A stretch of DNA of 10,171 bases from CAG-103 sp045112425. GTDB lineage: Bacteria; Bacillota; Clostridia; Oscillospirales; Oscillospiraceae. The stretch is from the NCBI GenBank assembly GCA_045112425.1, contig JBGUHV010000196.1:1-10171 (forward strand), written 5' to 3'. Of this stretch, positions 1-7,851 are shown piece after piece (position 1 is the first letter of the stretch; each line of letters begins with the position of its first letter). The position numbers and the translations under genes are program-made. The notes under the pieces are model-generated. The model ran no database searches, had not been told where the DNA came from, and was given only the letters and a program-made list of their open reading frames with translations.

Positions 1-732
1 CTCGAGCGAATCCGCCATCGTGTTGAAGGCGGAGACGAGCGCGCCGACCTCATCGTCGCGGTCCTCCTCCTCGACGCGGACGGAGAAATCGCCGTGGGCG
101 AAGCTGCGCGTGGCGCGCGCCATCTCGTCGAGCGGCTTTGCCATGCGCTTGGACGTCATAAAAGCGAGCAGGAGCGCGAGCGTCATGACGGCGGCGGAGG
201 CGGCGAGAAAGACCCAGAGGAAGGTATCCCAGCTGGCGACAATGGTGCCGGAATCGGCCGTGACGAAGACGTAGCCCAGCACGGTGCCGTCGGGCGTGTC
301 AATCGTCTCGGCCACGACGTAGTGCGGCGTGGAATAAAACGAGCCGAGCGTGGACACCTCGTCGACCATGACGCCGCGGGAGAGCGTGGTGAGCTCGGTG
401 CCGCCGATCTGCTGGCCGATGTGGACGCAGGCGATGTTCATATCCGAACAGGAGACGACCGTGCCGGACGTGTCGCAGAGGAAAATGTGGTTGCCCGTGA
501 TCTGTGACAGGGAGCTGATCGTCATGCGCAGACCCCAGTCGGTGAGCGTGCCGTCGTGCGCCATGGCCAGCGCGTTGTGGCGCACCTCCTCGGCATTGGC
601 CTGCATACCGGTGCGGTAATTGTTGATGACGTAGCTCCGGCCGAGAAACACAAACGCCAGACCGAGGATGAAAAAGCTCAGCACCACCATGGCGGCAGTC
701 GCTGTGAAGTTCTTAAAATAAATACTCTTCAT
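1..732 (-). CDS. Sensor histidine kinase, N-terminal part (runs off the left edge)
   Basis: Membrane sensor kinase expected to phosphorylate the response regulator encoded just upstream. The minus-strand frame is open from the ATG at 732 to the window edge, giving 244 residues with no stop. It begins MKSIYFKNF, then has a first membrane helix at about residues 10-31, an extracytoplasmic sensor of about 135 residues, a second helix at about 170-192, and a HAMP linker ending in EVGALVSAFNTMADSLE at the window edge. The DHp and ATPase domains, including the phospho-accepting His, lie outside, so the kinase call is inferred from topology, HAMP and the adjacent regulator. The sensor resembles single Cache/PAS-like folds and has a Cys/His cluster (C86, C95, C102, H104). 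The start lacks a good Shine-Dalgarno; the nearest purine-rich stretch, GGATGATG, lies in a hairpin arm. The ligand cannot be read from sequence. Confidence 0.88.
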   Translation of the reverse strand, partial: MKSIYFKNFTATAAMVVLSFFILGLAFVFLGRSYVINNYRTGMQANAEEVRHNALAMAHDGTLTDWGLRMTISSLSQITGNHIFLCDTSGTVVSCSDMNIACVHIGQQIGGTELTTLSRGVMVDEVSTLGSFYSTPHYVVAETIDTPDGTVLGYVFVTADSGTIVASWDTFLWVFLAASAAVMTLALLLAFMTSKRMAKPLDEMARATRSFAHGDFSVRVEEEDRDDEVGALVSAFNTMADSLE

Positions 733-741
733 ATCAATCAG

Positions 742-779
742 ACATCATCCGGCAAAAAATGCTTTTTGCCGGATGATGT
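742..779. repeat. 17-bp perfect inverted repeat between response regulator and kinase genes
   Basis: The arms at 742-758 and 763-779 (ACATCATCCGGCAAAAA and its complement) pair perfectly around a 4-nt loop. The element fills most of the 51-bp gap between the regulator stop codon and the kinase ATG. It is not a classical intrinsic terminator: the GC-rich part is at the middle of the stem, the A/T run is next to the loop, and no U-tract follows in either direction. In the kinase transcript the downstream arm contains GGATGATG, the only Shine-Dalgarno-like sequence before the start. It could be an attenuator, an mRNA-stability element, a translational control hairpin, or a small dispersed repeat. 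Confidence 0.85.
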
Positions 780-783
780 TTCA

Positions 784-1473
784 TTACGCTTCCTCTGACT
801 CGAACTTGTATCCCACGCCCCAGACGGTTTTGAGCGTCCATTTGTCGCTCACGCCCTCGAGCTTTTCTCTCAGGCGCTTGATGTGCACGTCCACGGTGCG
901 GCTGTCGCCGAAGTAATCGAAGCCCCAGACCTCGTCGAGCAGCTGATTGCGCGTATAGACGCGGTTCGGCGTGGCGGCGAGATGGTACAGCAGCTCCATC
1001 TCCTTGGGCGGGGTGTCGACCTTTTTGCCGTCGACGATGAGCTCATAGGAATCGAGGTTGATGACGAGCTTGTCATAGGTGAGCTTTTTGCCCTGCTGGG
1101 GCACCTCCTCGCCCGTGCGGCGGAGCACCGCGTGCACGCGCGCGAGCAGCTCCTTGACCTCGAAGGGCTTGACGATATAGTCGTCCGCGCCCATCTCGAG
1201 ACCGGTGACCTTGTCCTCGGTCTCGCCCTTGGCCGTGAGCATGATGATCGGCGTCTTGCTGTTTTTGCGGATGGCCTTGCAGACCTGCCAGCCGTCCATG
1301 ACGGGGAGCATGAGATCGAGCATGACGAGATCGGGCTTCTCGCTCTCCGCCAGATGCAGCCCCTCTCCCCCGTCGTGCGCGATGAGCACCTCGAAGCCGT
1401 CCTTTTCCAGATAGAGCCGCAGGAGCTCGGCAATATTGATATCGTCCTCGACGACGACGATTTTCTGACTCAT
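784..1473 (-). CDS. OmpR/PhoB-family response regulator
   Basis: DNA-binding response regulator of 229 residues, the usual family length. The receiver domain (about 1-120) keeps the active site: acidic pair D10/D11, phospho-accepting D53 in the LVMLDLMLPVMDG motif, T80 in IIMLTA, and K102 in the DDYIVKPF motif. The C-terminal half (about 130-225) is a winged helix with the family signatures TPKEMELL-like PPKEMELL, a recognition helix in DSRTVDVHIKRLREKLE and the closing WGVGYKF. A strong Shine-Dalgarno AGGAGG lies at 1483-1488, about 9 nt before the ATG. It is the first gene of the pair, followed after about 50 bp by the kinase. Function should be phosphorylation-dependent control of transcription; the targets are unknown, although its own promoter and the divergent surface-protein gene are candidates. 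PhoP, WalR and ResD-like orthologues cannot be told apart here. Confidence 0.96.
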   Translation of the reverse strand: MSQKIVVVEDDINIAELLRLYLEKDGFEVLIAHDGGEGLHLAESEKPDLVMLDLMLPVMDGWQVCKAIRKNSKTPIIMLTAKGETEDKVTGLEMGADDYIVKPFEVKELLARVHAVLRRTGEEVPQQGKKLTYDKLVINLDSYELIVDGKKVDTPPKEMELLYHLAATPNRVYTRNQLLDEVWGFDYFGDSRTVDVHIKRLREKLEGVSDKWTLKTVWGVGYKFESEEA

Positions 1474-1506
1474 GTTTGAAAACCTCCTGTTGGTTTTGTC
1501 TTTCCC

Positions 1507-1549
1507 ATTATGGCATTGATCGCCTTAAATTGCGTTAAAAAACTGTGAA
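1507..1549 (-). promoter_or_regulatory. Possible OmpR-family operator and activator-type promoter for the response regulator gene
   Basis: On the plus strand TTAAA occurs at 1525-1529 and 1535-1539, with a related TGTGAA at 1544-1549. Read on the minus strand these are TTCACA, TTAACG and TTAAGG spaced about 10-11 bp, one helical turn. This is the arrangement bound by OmpR/PhoB-type dimers. About 11 bp downstream (minus strand) is CATAAT, a fair -10 element at 1507-1512, with no good -35. That layout resembles activator-dependent promoters of the Pho type. The operator is inferred, not shown. Confidence 0.3.
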
Positions 1550-1581
1550 CGCACACGGTGCGATACCACTTCTGCGATAAC

Positions 1582-1610
1582 ATACTACACGCTGCCCGCG
1601 AATCCTGCAA
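1582..1610 (-). promoter_or_regulatory. Candidate sigma-A promoter for the response regulator-kinase operon
   Basis: On the minus strand TTGCAG (1605-1610) and TAGTAT (1582-1587) are separated by exactly 17 bp. Transcription would start near 1575, leaving a leader of about 100 nt before the ATG at 1473 that contains the TTAAA repeats. The match to TTGACA/TATAAT is moderate, and the activator-type promoter nearer the gene is an alternative. Confidence 0.4.
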
Positions 1611-1642
1611 GCCCCGTTGGCTGCAGAAAGTCTTTTTTCGGG

Positions 1643-1671
1643 TTGTAATTCGGCGGCGGATTTGTTACAAT
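1643..1671 (+). promoter_or_regulatory. Sigma-A promoter of the SLH surface-protein gene
   Basis: TTGTAA (1643-1648) and TACAAT (1666-1671) are separated by 17 bp, a good match to the housekeeping consensus. The expected start point is about 1678, giving a leader of about 55 nt that opens with a small possible stem-loop (GTAAAG at 1683-1688 with CTTTAC at 1699-1704). It stands back to back with the leftward promoter candidate, about 32 bp away. Confidence 0.65.
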
Positions 1672-1717
1672 ACTTTTATACTGTAAAGTCCTGAAACCCT
1701 TTACGTCTTCTGAACTC

Positions 1718-1725
1718 GGAAGGAG
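1718..1725 (+). promoter_or_regulatory. Ribosome binding site that fixes the start of the surface-protein gene
   Basis: GGAAGGAG lies 8 nt before the ATG at 1734 and is followed directly by MKKICSLL, a standard signal-peptide start. An in-frame GTG at 1725 would overlap the Shine-Dalgarno itself, so the ATG at 1734 is preferred. Confidence 0.85.
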
Positions 1726-1733
1726 TGACTGCG

Positions 1734-4700
1734 ATGAAAAAAATCTGTTCCCTTTTGATGGCGCTGTTGCTGCTGCTCGGTCTCTGGCCGGGGATGCCGC
1801 TGCAGAATGCCGAGGCTGCCGACGTGCTGGATCTGAAGGTCGGCAATTTCGTCAGCTTCGGCACCTTCGACGGGAAGGATATGCTCTGGCAGGTCCTGCA
1901 TATTGACGGCGATCAGTGCCTGCTCTACTGCTCCGAAGAGCTGCTGCGCGGCGAGTTCGACGCGAGCATGCACTGCTACCAGAGCACGGCGCTCATGTCC
2001 ATGGGCGACATTTACGGCTCAGTGGACTGGCTCTCCTCCGACGTTCGCACCTATCTGAACGCAGACAGCGACTTCGTGCTGTATGACAACAGCTCGATGT
2101 ATTTCAGCCCGTCGAGCAAGATGATGCGCCCCACCGGCGGCTGGGGAACGGACGATCCGGAGCCGTCCTATGCCGATGAGCCCGGCTTTCTGAGCAGCGC
2201 GCACTTCACAATGGAGGAGCGCTGCCTCATCGAGGAGACGACGCACCGCGTCCACCCCGCGACCAGCAACCCGAACGCGCCCGGCGCCACCGCCGTGCAG
2301 ATCAAGAACATCCCCTCCGGGGAGATGAACCGGCTGTATGACGAGTACGGCTCCGCCGAGGTGACGGACGAGATGTTCCTCCTCAACGCGGAGGAGTTTG
2401 ACGAGTACTGCAGCAACATGGAGTCCGGACTCTACAGCCGCGACAGCGGGCAGTTTGAGAACGTGCGGTATTTCCTCGCCGACAGCGTGCAGGACAAGAC
2501 CGGCGGCTGGTATATCTATGACACCTGCGTTCTGGTGGGCTACTCCAACGACGGCTACTGGATGACGCCCGTCTCCGGCAACAGCGACTACTGGATCCGC
2601 CCGGCCTGCTATATCAGCCTGAGCTATCTCACCGGCCTCGACGGCAGCGGCACCGTGGACGACCCCTACACGCTGAACATCGACGGCAAGGTGCTCGAGC
2701 GCGGCAAGGCGAAGAATCTCTATGCGGCGTATCCGGACGAGTGGAGCATCACGGTCTACGGCAATGAGAAGCCGCTCAGGGAGAATCAGGCCCCGAAGTA
2801 TGGTCTGCTGAAGGGCGCGGAGGTCATCTCTGCCGGAAAGAGCGTGCCGACCGATGAAAACGGCACCGTGACCGTTCCGTTCTCCCCGGGCGGCGTGACG
2901 GTGTCCATGAAGGGATATATCGACCGGACGCTCACAATCGACCAGCTGCTGGAGAGCACCTGCGTCTATCTGGAGCAGAAGTCGGACAAGCCGGTCGTCA
3001 CCGGCGTGTTTGTGGACTCCGCGGACGTGCTGCACCGGGAGCTGAAGATCGACCTGATGGCCACGTCGCGCAGCAGCGTTTCGGCGACTGTGGACTGGGG
3101 CGATGAGAAGCCCGGCAAGGTCTGCCTGTTTCAGGACGGCGTCTCCTTCGAGCTGAGCGAAACGCCGCACAGCATTCGCTGGATGGACACGTTTGACCTC
3201 GCCAAGCCCATTGAGGTGACCGCCGTGCCCGAGGGGGAAAAAACGCCCGCCTTCCGCTATGCTCTGCAGCTCAAGCCGTTTGCCACCAATCCGCTGGGGC
3301 TGCAGGACGCGACCTATTCTCTGCCGGGAGACTCCCTGTTCAGCTACGAGTTCGACAGGGATCCGCTCAGCGGCATAGAGCTGAGCTTTATGAACGGGCA
3401 GTCGTTCCCGCTGCAGTTTCAGTACGTCGTGGAGGACGGCCGGTTCCAGATGATCGGCGGCCTGAATCTCGACTGGAAGCGAGACGAAAAGAACAAACTG
3501 GCATTTCAGTCCACGTTTCAGGGGCTCAAGAGTCTGAAGCAGGATCTCGCCGAGCATGCGAGCGACACGGCGTCGGCGGCAAGCCAGTCGCTGCAGGCCT
3601 TCAAGGCAGACCACCCGAAGGCAAAGTTCGGCAAGGGTCAGGGCAAATGGGGCATCAGCGCGAGCATGGATCTGATGCTTTTTGCCGAGGGCTTTGTGGA
3701 CGGCGACGGCAACCTCGTCTTTACCGACGGAGGCGTCATTTTCAGCGTCGGCGGAAAGCAGTCCAAGACCTGCCCGGCCTTCGCCGGCCCGGTTCTGGGC
3801 TATACCAAGGTCACATTCTCTGAGTCGCTCACCACGCAGTTCAACCTGATCCAGAACCTGTCCGGCAAGAGCACCGGCTTCCGCCCGATCGGCAGCGATG
3901 TATTCAAGCTTTCCGTGACCGGCGCATTCGGCGCGGGCGTGGACGGCGTGATCGGCGTCAACGTCGGTCTCAAGGGCACCTTTACGCATACCCACATTTT
4001 CCGCGATCCGAACACCAATTATTTCAAGGGCGTCTTCGATCTCATCCCGACGGTGAACTTCGACTATGTGGTCGGCTCGGCGGGCAAGGATTTTGAGGAA
4101 TGGAAGCTCATCAACAAGACGCTCTATGAGGTGCCGAAGCCCGCGGGCGTCTCCTCCGCCGCCGGGGATGCGGCGCAGGCGCAGGCGCTCGCCGCGTGGG
4201 AGGCGGGCGACGTGGCGCTCTCGGAGCAGTACATCGCCTCCGAGCCGATGCTCGCATCTCTCGGCAGCGGCAAGCTGCTGCGCTGCTGGCTCAGCGCGGC
4301 AGACCGCCCGGACGAGCGCCGCCTGACGGCGCAGTACTTCGACGGCAAGAGCTGGTCGGAGCCGTTTGCGGTCGACCCGGACGACACGACCATGGATCTG
4401 CAGCCGACGCTCCACGTCAATTCCAAGAACGTCGCGTATCTCGCGTGGGTCGATCTCGACGGCTCTGCCGACGGCAGGACGCTGCATGACATTGCCCCGC
4501 ACACCCGCATCCGCGCCGCGCGCTTTGACGCCGCGAGCCGGAGCTTTACGATCATCCCCGTCTCGGAGGTCGACGGCAGCCTGCAGCAGCTGCCGGCTCT
4601 GTCAGATCTCGGAGAGAACGTCTATGTGACCTTCTGCTGTAATGAAGCGCTGAGCTGGGCCGGCACGGACGGCACGAACCGGCTGCTCCAAACCGCCCTT

Positions 4701-6560
4701 GCGGACGGCGATACCGCCGCCGCGGCCGAGGTCTGCACCGTGCCCGGCTCGATCCAGTCCATGGTCTGCATCGGCACCGACGTCTACACGGCGGTGGACA
4801 CCGACCGGGATCCCCTGACGATGGAGGATCTGGAGATCTATCGCAACGGCGAGGCCGTCACGCAAAACGACGTACCCGACATGGGGCTCATGAAGGCCAA
4901 CGGCTATGCCTACTGGGAGCAGGACGGCGAGCTGGTGATCCGGGATACGGCAGTCTCTGCCGAGCCCATTTTGGAGGAGGGCGCGCTCCCCGGCGACCGG
5001 CCGGTGCTGCTCTCGAACGGCGATGGCAGCCGCGCGCTGCTCTATCTGGAGACCGCCGAGGACGCGGCGGCCAGCATCCTCTACGCCAGATTCTCGCAGG
5101 ACGACGTCTGGTCTGAGGACGCCATTGCCCTGACGGACGGCAGCGGCGTGCTGCTCGATTTCTCCGCCGTGCTCGGCAGCGACGGCGCGCTGGAGATCGA
5201 CCTGCTGCGCGCCGACTCCGCCGCAGACGAGCCGCGCCTCGAGCACCTCTCCGTGCCGCGTCAGGTGGATCTGACGCCGGAGAGCGTGTGGTACGAGGGC
5301 GGATATTACATGGACGACGGCAGTCTCACCATCTCCGCCGACATTGCCAACGTCGGCACACTGACCGCCAATCGCTTCCGCCTCGACCTGCTCGACGGCG
5401 AGACGGTGCTCGCCTCCGATATCAAGCAGGTCAGCATCGCGCCGGGCGCAGAGCAGACCTGCCGGATCGCGCTGCCGGTGGCGAAGGCGGTGAACGGCAA
5501 GGCGCTCACGCTGCGCGTCACCGCGCTGCTGAACGCCGACCGCAACACGGGCAACGACACTGCGGCGCTCACGCTCGAGCAGAACGATCTCGCGGTGGAG
5601 AACATCCGCTGGGGTCTGCGCGCAGACGGACAGGCCGCCATTCTGGCCGATATCGTCAACCGCGGGTACGGCACGGCTTCGACCGTCACCGCAGAGCTGC
5701 GGCGCGGCACGCCGGACGGCGAGGTCGTCGCCACGGCGCGCGAGCGGGTGTCCGGCGGCCTCGGCTCGCTGCAGCTGCAGAACGTCAGCTTCTCGGTTCC
5801 CTTCGAGGAGGGCGCCTGCTACTATGTGTGCCTCGTGAATGACAACGCCTGCGCGGACGATTACGCCGGCAACGACAATGCCTACATCGTCCTCCAAACG
5901 CAGATCCCCCAGACGACGCCCACCGACGATCCGGGCGATGATCCCGGTGATGATCCCGGTGATGATCCGGGCGGCGATCCCGGCGACGGGCTGCCCTGCG
6001 ACGGCGGCAGCGCCTGCCCGGGCAGAGTCTTTTCGGACATGCCCGCCAAGGGCGACTGGGCGCATGATCCCATCGACTGGGCCATTGTGCACGAGGTGAC
6101 CGCGGGCACGAGCCCGTCCACCTTCAGTCCGGGCGCGGGCTGCACCCGCGCGCAGGTGGTGACCTTCCTCTGGCGCGCCGCCGGAAAGCCCGCGCCGAAG
6201 ACGGCGAACAACCCCTTCTCCGACGTGAAGTCCGGCGCCTATTATGATCAGGCCGTCCTCTGGGCGGTGGAGCAGAACATCACGAACGGCACCTCCCAGA
6301 CCACCTTCTCGCCGGACGCCACCTGCACCCGCGCGCAGATTGTGACCTTCCTCTGGCGCTTTGCGCACACGCCGAAGCCCGCGACGACAAAGAACCCCTT
6401 CTCCGACGTGCAGTCCGGCGCCTACTATGATCAGGCGGTGCTCTGGGCGGTGGAAAACGGCATCACCAACGGCACCTCCCCCACCACCTTCTCCCCGGAC
6501 GCCACCTGCACCCGCGCGCAGGTTGTGACCTTCCTCTATCGCAACGTGACGAAAAACTGA
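1734..6560 (+). CDS. Large secreted multidomain surface protein: DUF6273-like, CARDB-like and three SLH domains
   Basis: A 1608-residue exported protein likely attached to the cell wall. Residues 1-29 are a signal peptide (MKK, Leu-rich core, AEAA cleavage site). Residues about 30-320 resemble DUF6273, with LWQVLHIDGDQCLLYCSEELL near 51, VDWLSSDVRTYLN near 96 and YWIRP at 286. About 333-415 looks like a carboxypeptidase-regulatory-type beta-sandwich, and about 419-515 like an Ig-type domain. About 519-801 is Gly/Phe-rich and unrecognised. About 823-1176 has repeated beta-strand units such as YFDGKSWSEPFAV and may be a beta-propeller. Residues 1180-1391 hold two CARDB-like domains (ISADIANVGTLTANRF; ILADIVNRGYGTAST). 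A DDPG linker (about 1392-1430) leads to SLH repeats at about 1432-1490, 1493-1550 and 1554-1606, each with a TRAQ motif, which in this family bind secondary cell-wall polymer. No catalytic motif is visible; adhesion or structural roles are guesses. It is monocistronic, divergent from the two-component system and possibly controlled by it. Confidence 0.93.
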   Translation: MKKICSLLMALLLLLGLWPGMPLQNAEAADVLDLKVGNFVSFGTFDGKDMLWQVLHIDGDQCLLYCSEELLRGEFDASMHCYQSTALMSMGDIYGSVDWLSSDVRTYLNADSDFVLYDNSSMYFSPSSKMMRPTGGWGTDDPEPSYADEPGFLSSAHFTMEERCLIEETTHRVHPATSNPNAPGATAVQIKNIPSGEMNRLYDEYGSAEVTDEMFLLNAEEFDEYCSNMESGLYSRDSGQFENVRYFLADSVQDKTGGWYIYDTCVLVGYSNDGYWMTPVSGNSDYWIRPACYISLSYLTGLDGSGTVDDPYTLNIDGKVLERGKAKNLYAAYPDEWSITVYGNEKPLRENQAPKYGLLKGAEVISAGKSVPTDENGTVTVPFSPGGVTVSMKGYIDRTLTIDQLLESTCVYLEQKSDKPVVTGVFVDSADVLHRELKIDLMATSRSSVSATVDWGDEKPGKVCLFQDGVSFELSETPHSIRWMDTFDLAKPIEVTAVPEGEKTPAFRYALQLKPFATNPLGLQDATYSLPGDSLFSYEFDRDPLSGIELSFMNGQSFPLQFQYVVEDGRFQMIGGLNLDWKRDEKNKLAFQSTFQGLKSLKQDLAEHASDTASAASQSLQAFKADHPKAKFGKGQGKWGISASMDLMLFAEGFVDGDGNLVFTDGGVIFSVGGKQSKTCPAFAGPVLGYTKVTFSESLTTQFNLIQNLSGKSTGFRPIGSDVFKLSVTGAFGAGVDGVIGVNVGLKGTFTHTHIFRDPNTNYFKGVFDLIPTVNFDYVVGSAGKDFEEWKLINKTLYEVPKPAGVSSAAGDAAQAQALAAWEAGDVALSEQYIASEPMLASLGSGKLLRCWLSAADRPDERRLTAQYFDGKSWSEPFAVDPDDTTMDLQPTLHVNSKNVAYLAWVDLDGSADGRTLHDIAPHTRIRAARFDAASRSFTIIPVSEVDGSLQQLPALSDLGENVYVTFCCNEALSWAGTDGTNRLLQTALADGDTAAAAEVCTVPGSIQSMVCIGTDVYTAVDTDRDPLTMEDLEIYRNGEAVTQNDVPDMGLMKANGYAYWEQDGELVIRDTAVSAEPILEEGALPGDRPVLLSNGDGSRALLYLETAEDAAASILYARFSQDDVWSEDAIALTDGSGVLLDFSAVLGSDGALEIDLLRADSAADEPRLEHLSVPRQVDLTPESVWYEGGYYMDDGSLTISADIANVGTLTANRFRLDLLDGETVLASDIKQVSIAPGAEQTCRIALPVAKAVNGKALTLRVTALLNADRNTGNDTAALTLEQNDLAVENIRWGLRADGQAAILADIVNRGYGTASTVTAELRRGTPDGEVVATARERVSGGLGSLQLQNVSFSVPFEEGACYYVCLVNDNACADDYAGNDNAYIVLQTQIPQTTPTDDPGDDPGDDPGDDPGGDPGDGLPCDGGSACPGRVFSDMPAKGDWAHDPIDWAIVHEVTAGTSPSTFSPGAGCTRAQVVTFLWRAAGKPAPKTANNPFSDVKSGAYYDQAVLWAVEQNITNGTSQTTFSPDATCTRAQIVTFLWRFAHTPKPATTKNPFSDVQSGAYYDQAVLWAVENGITNGTSPTTFSPDATCTRAQVVTFLYRNVTKN
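5925..5984 (+). repeat. Five tandem 12-bp units encoding the Asp-Pro-Gly linker
   Basis: Five in-frame units of the form GAYGATCCSGGY encode DDPG four times and then GDPG, within a longer P/D/G-rich segment between the CARDB-like domains and the SLH anchor. Units two and three are identical. Because the unit is four codons, gain or loss of copies would change linker length without shifting the frame. Such linkers probably act as flexible, acidic spacers that may bind calcium; that role is inferred. Confidence 0.9.
6210..6557 (+). repeat. 183-bp tandem duplication encoding SLH repeats 2 and 3
   Basis: The segment beginning AACCCCTTCTCCGACGTG at 6210 recurs at 6393, a period of 183 bp or 61 codons. 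Long stretches are identical at DNA level, including synonymous positions (for example GACGCCACCTGCACCCGCGC in both). The first SLH repeat upstream is much more diverged. This suggests recent duplication or gene conversion of the last two repeats. Confidence 0.85.
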
Positions 6561-6588
6561 GAATGGCGCCTGCCGCAAAAACAAACAG

Positions 6589-6622
6589 AGCCCCAACCTC
6601 TTTCTGAGAAGAGATTGGGGCT
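6589..6622. terminator. Bidirectional intrinsic terminator between convergent genes
   Basis: AGCCCCAA (6589-6596) pairs with TTGGGGCT (6615-6622). Inside, CTCTT (6598-6602) pairs with AAGAG (6609-6613) after one C/A mismatch, closing a 6-nt loop. On the plus strand the stem is followed by TTTCCTTT; on the minus strand by a T-rich stretch (CTGTTTGTTTTTG). It lies 28 bp after the surface-protein stop and 20 bp past the rpoD stop, so it can end both transcripts. Confidence 0.88.
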
Positions 6623-6642
6623 TTTCCTTTCAGATTTGGAAA

Positions 6643-7847
<1,205 letters not shown>

Positions 7848-7851
<4 letters not shown>

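Noticed and set aside
883..1479. A 198-codon plus-strand open frame opposite the response regulator
   Set aside because: Antisense shadow; the regulator on the minus strand has every receiver active-site residue and a strong ribosome binding site.
1725..1733. GTG at 1725 as the start of the surface-protein gene
   Set aside because: It overlaps the Shine-Dalgarno sequence. The ATG at 1734 has proper spacing and begins a canonical signal peptide.
2019..4502. An 827-codon open frame antisense to the surface-protein gene
   Set aside because: It is a mirror of the GC-rich third-position bias of the real gene. The product is Arg/Ala/Val-rich with no domain, and there is no promoter or Shine-Dalgarno. 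The plus-strand frame has a signal peptide and recognisable domains.
4602..6596. A 664-codon antisense open frame across the SLH end
   Set aside because: It is the complement of the CARDB-like and SLH coding repeats, with low-complexity His/Gly/Arg-rich sequence. It also runs through the bidirectional terminator.
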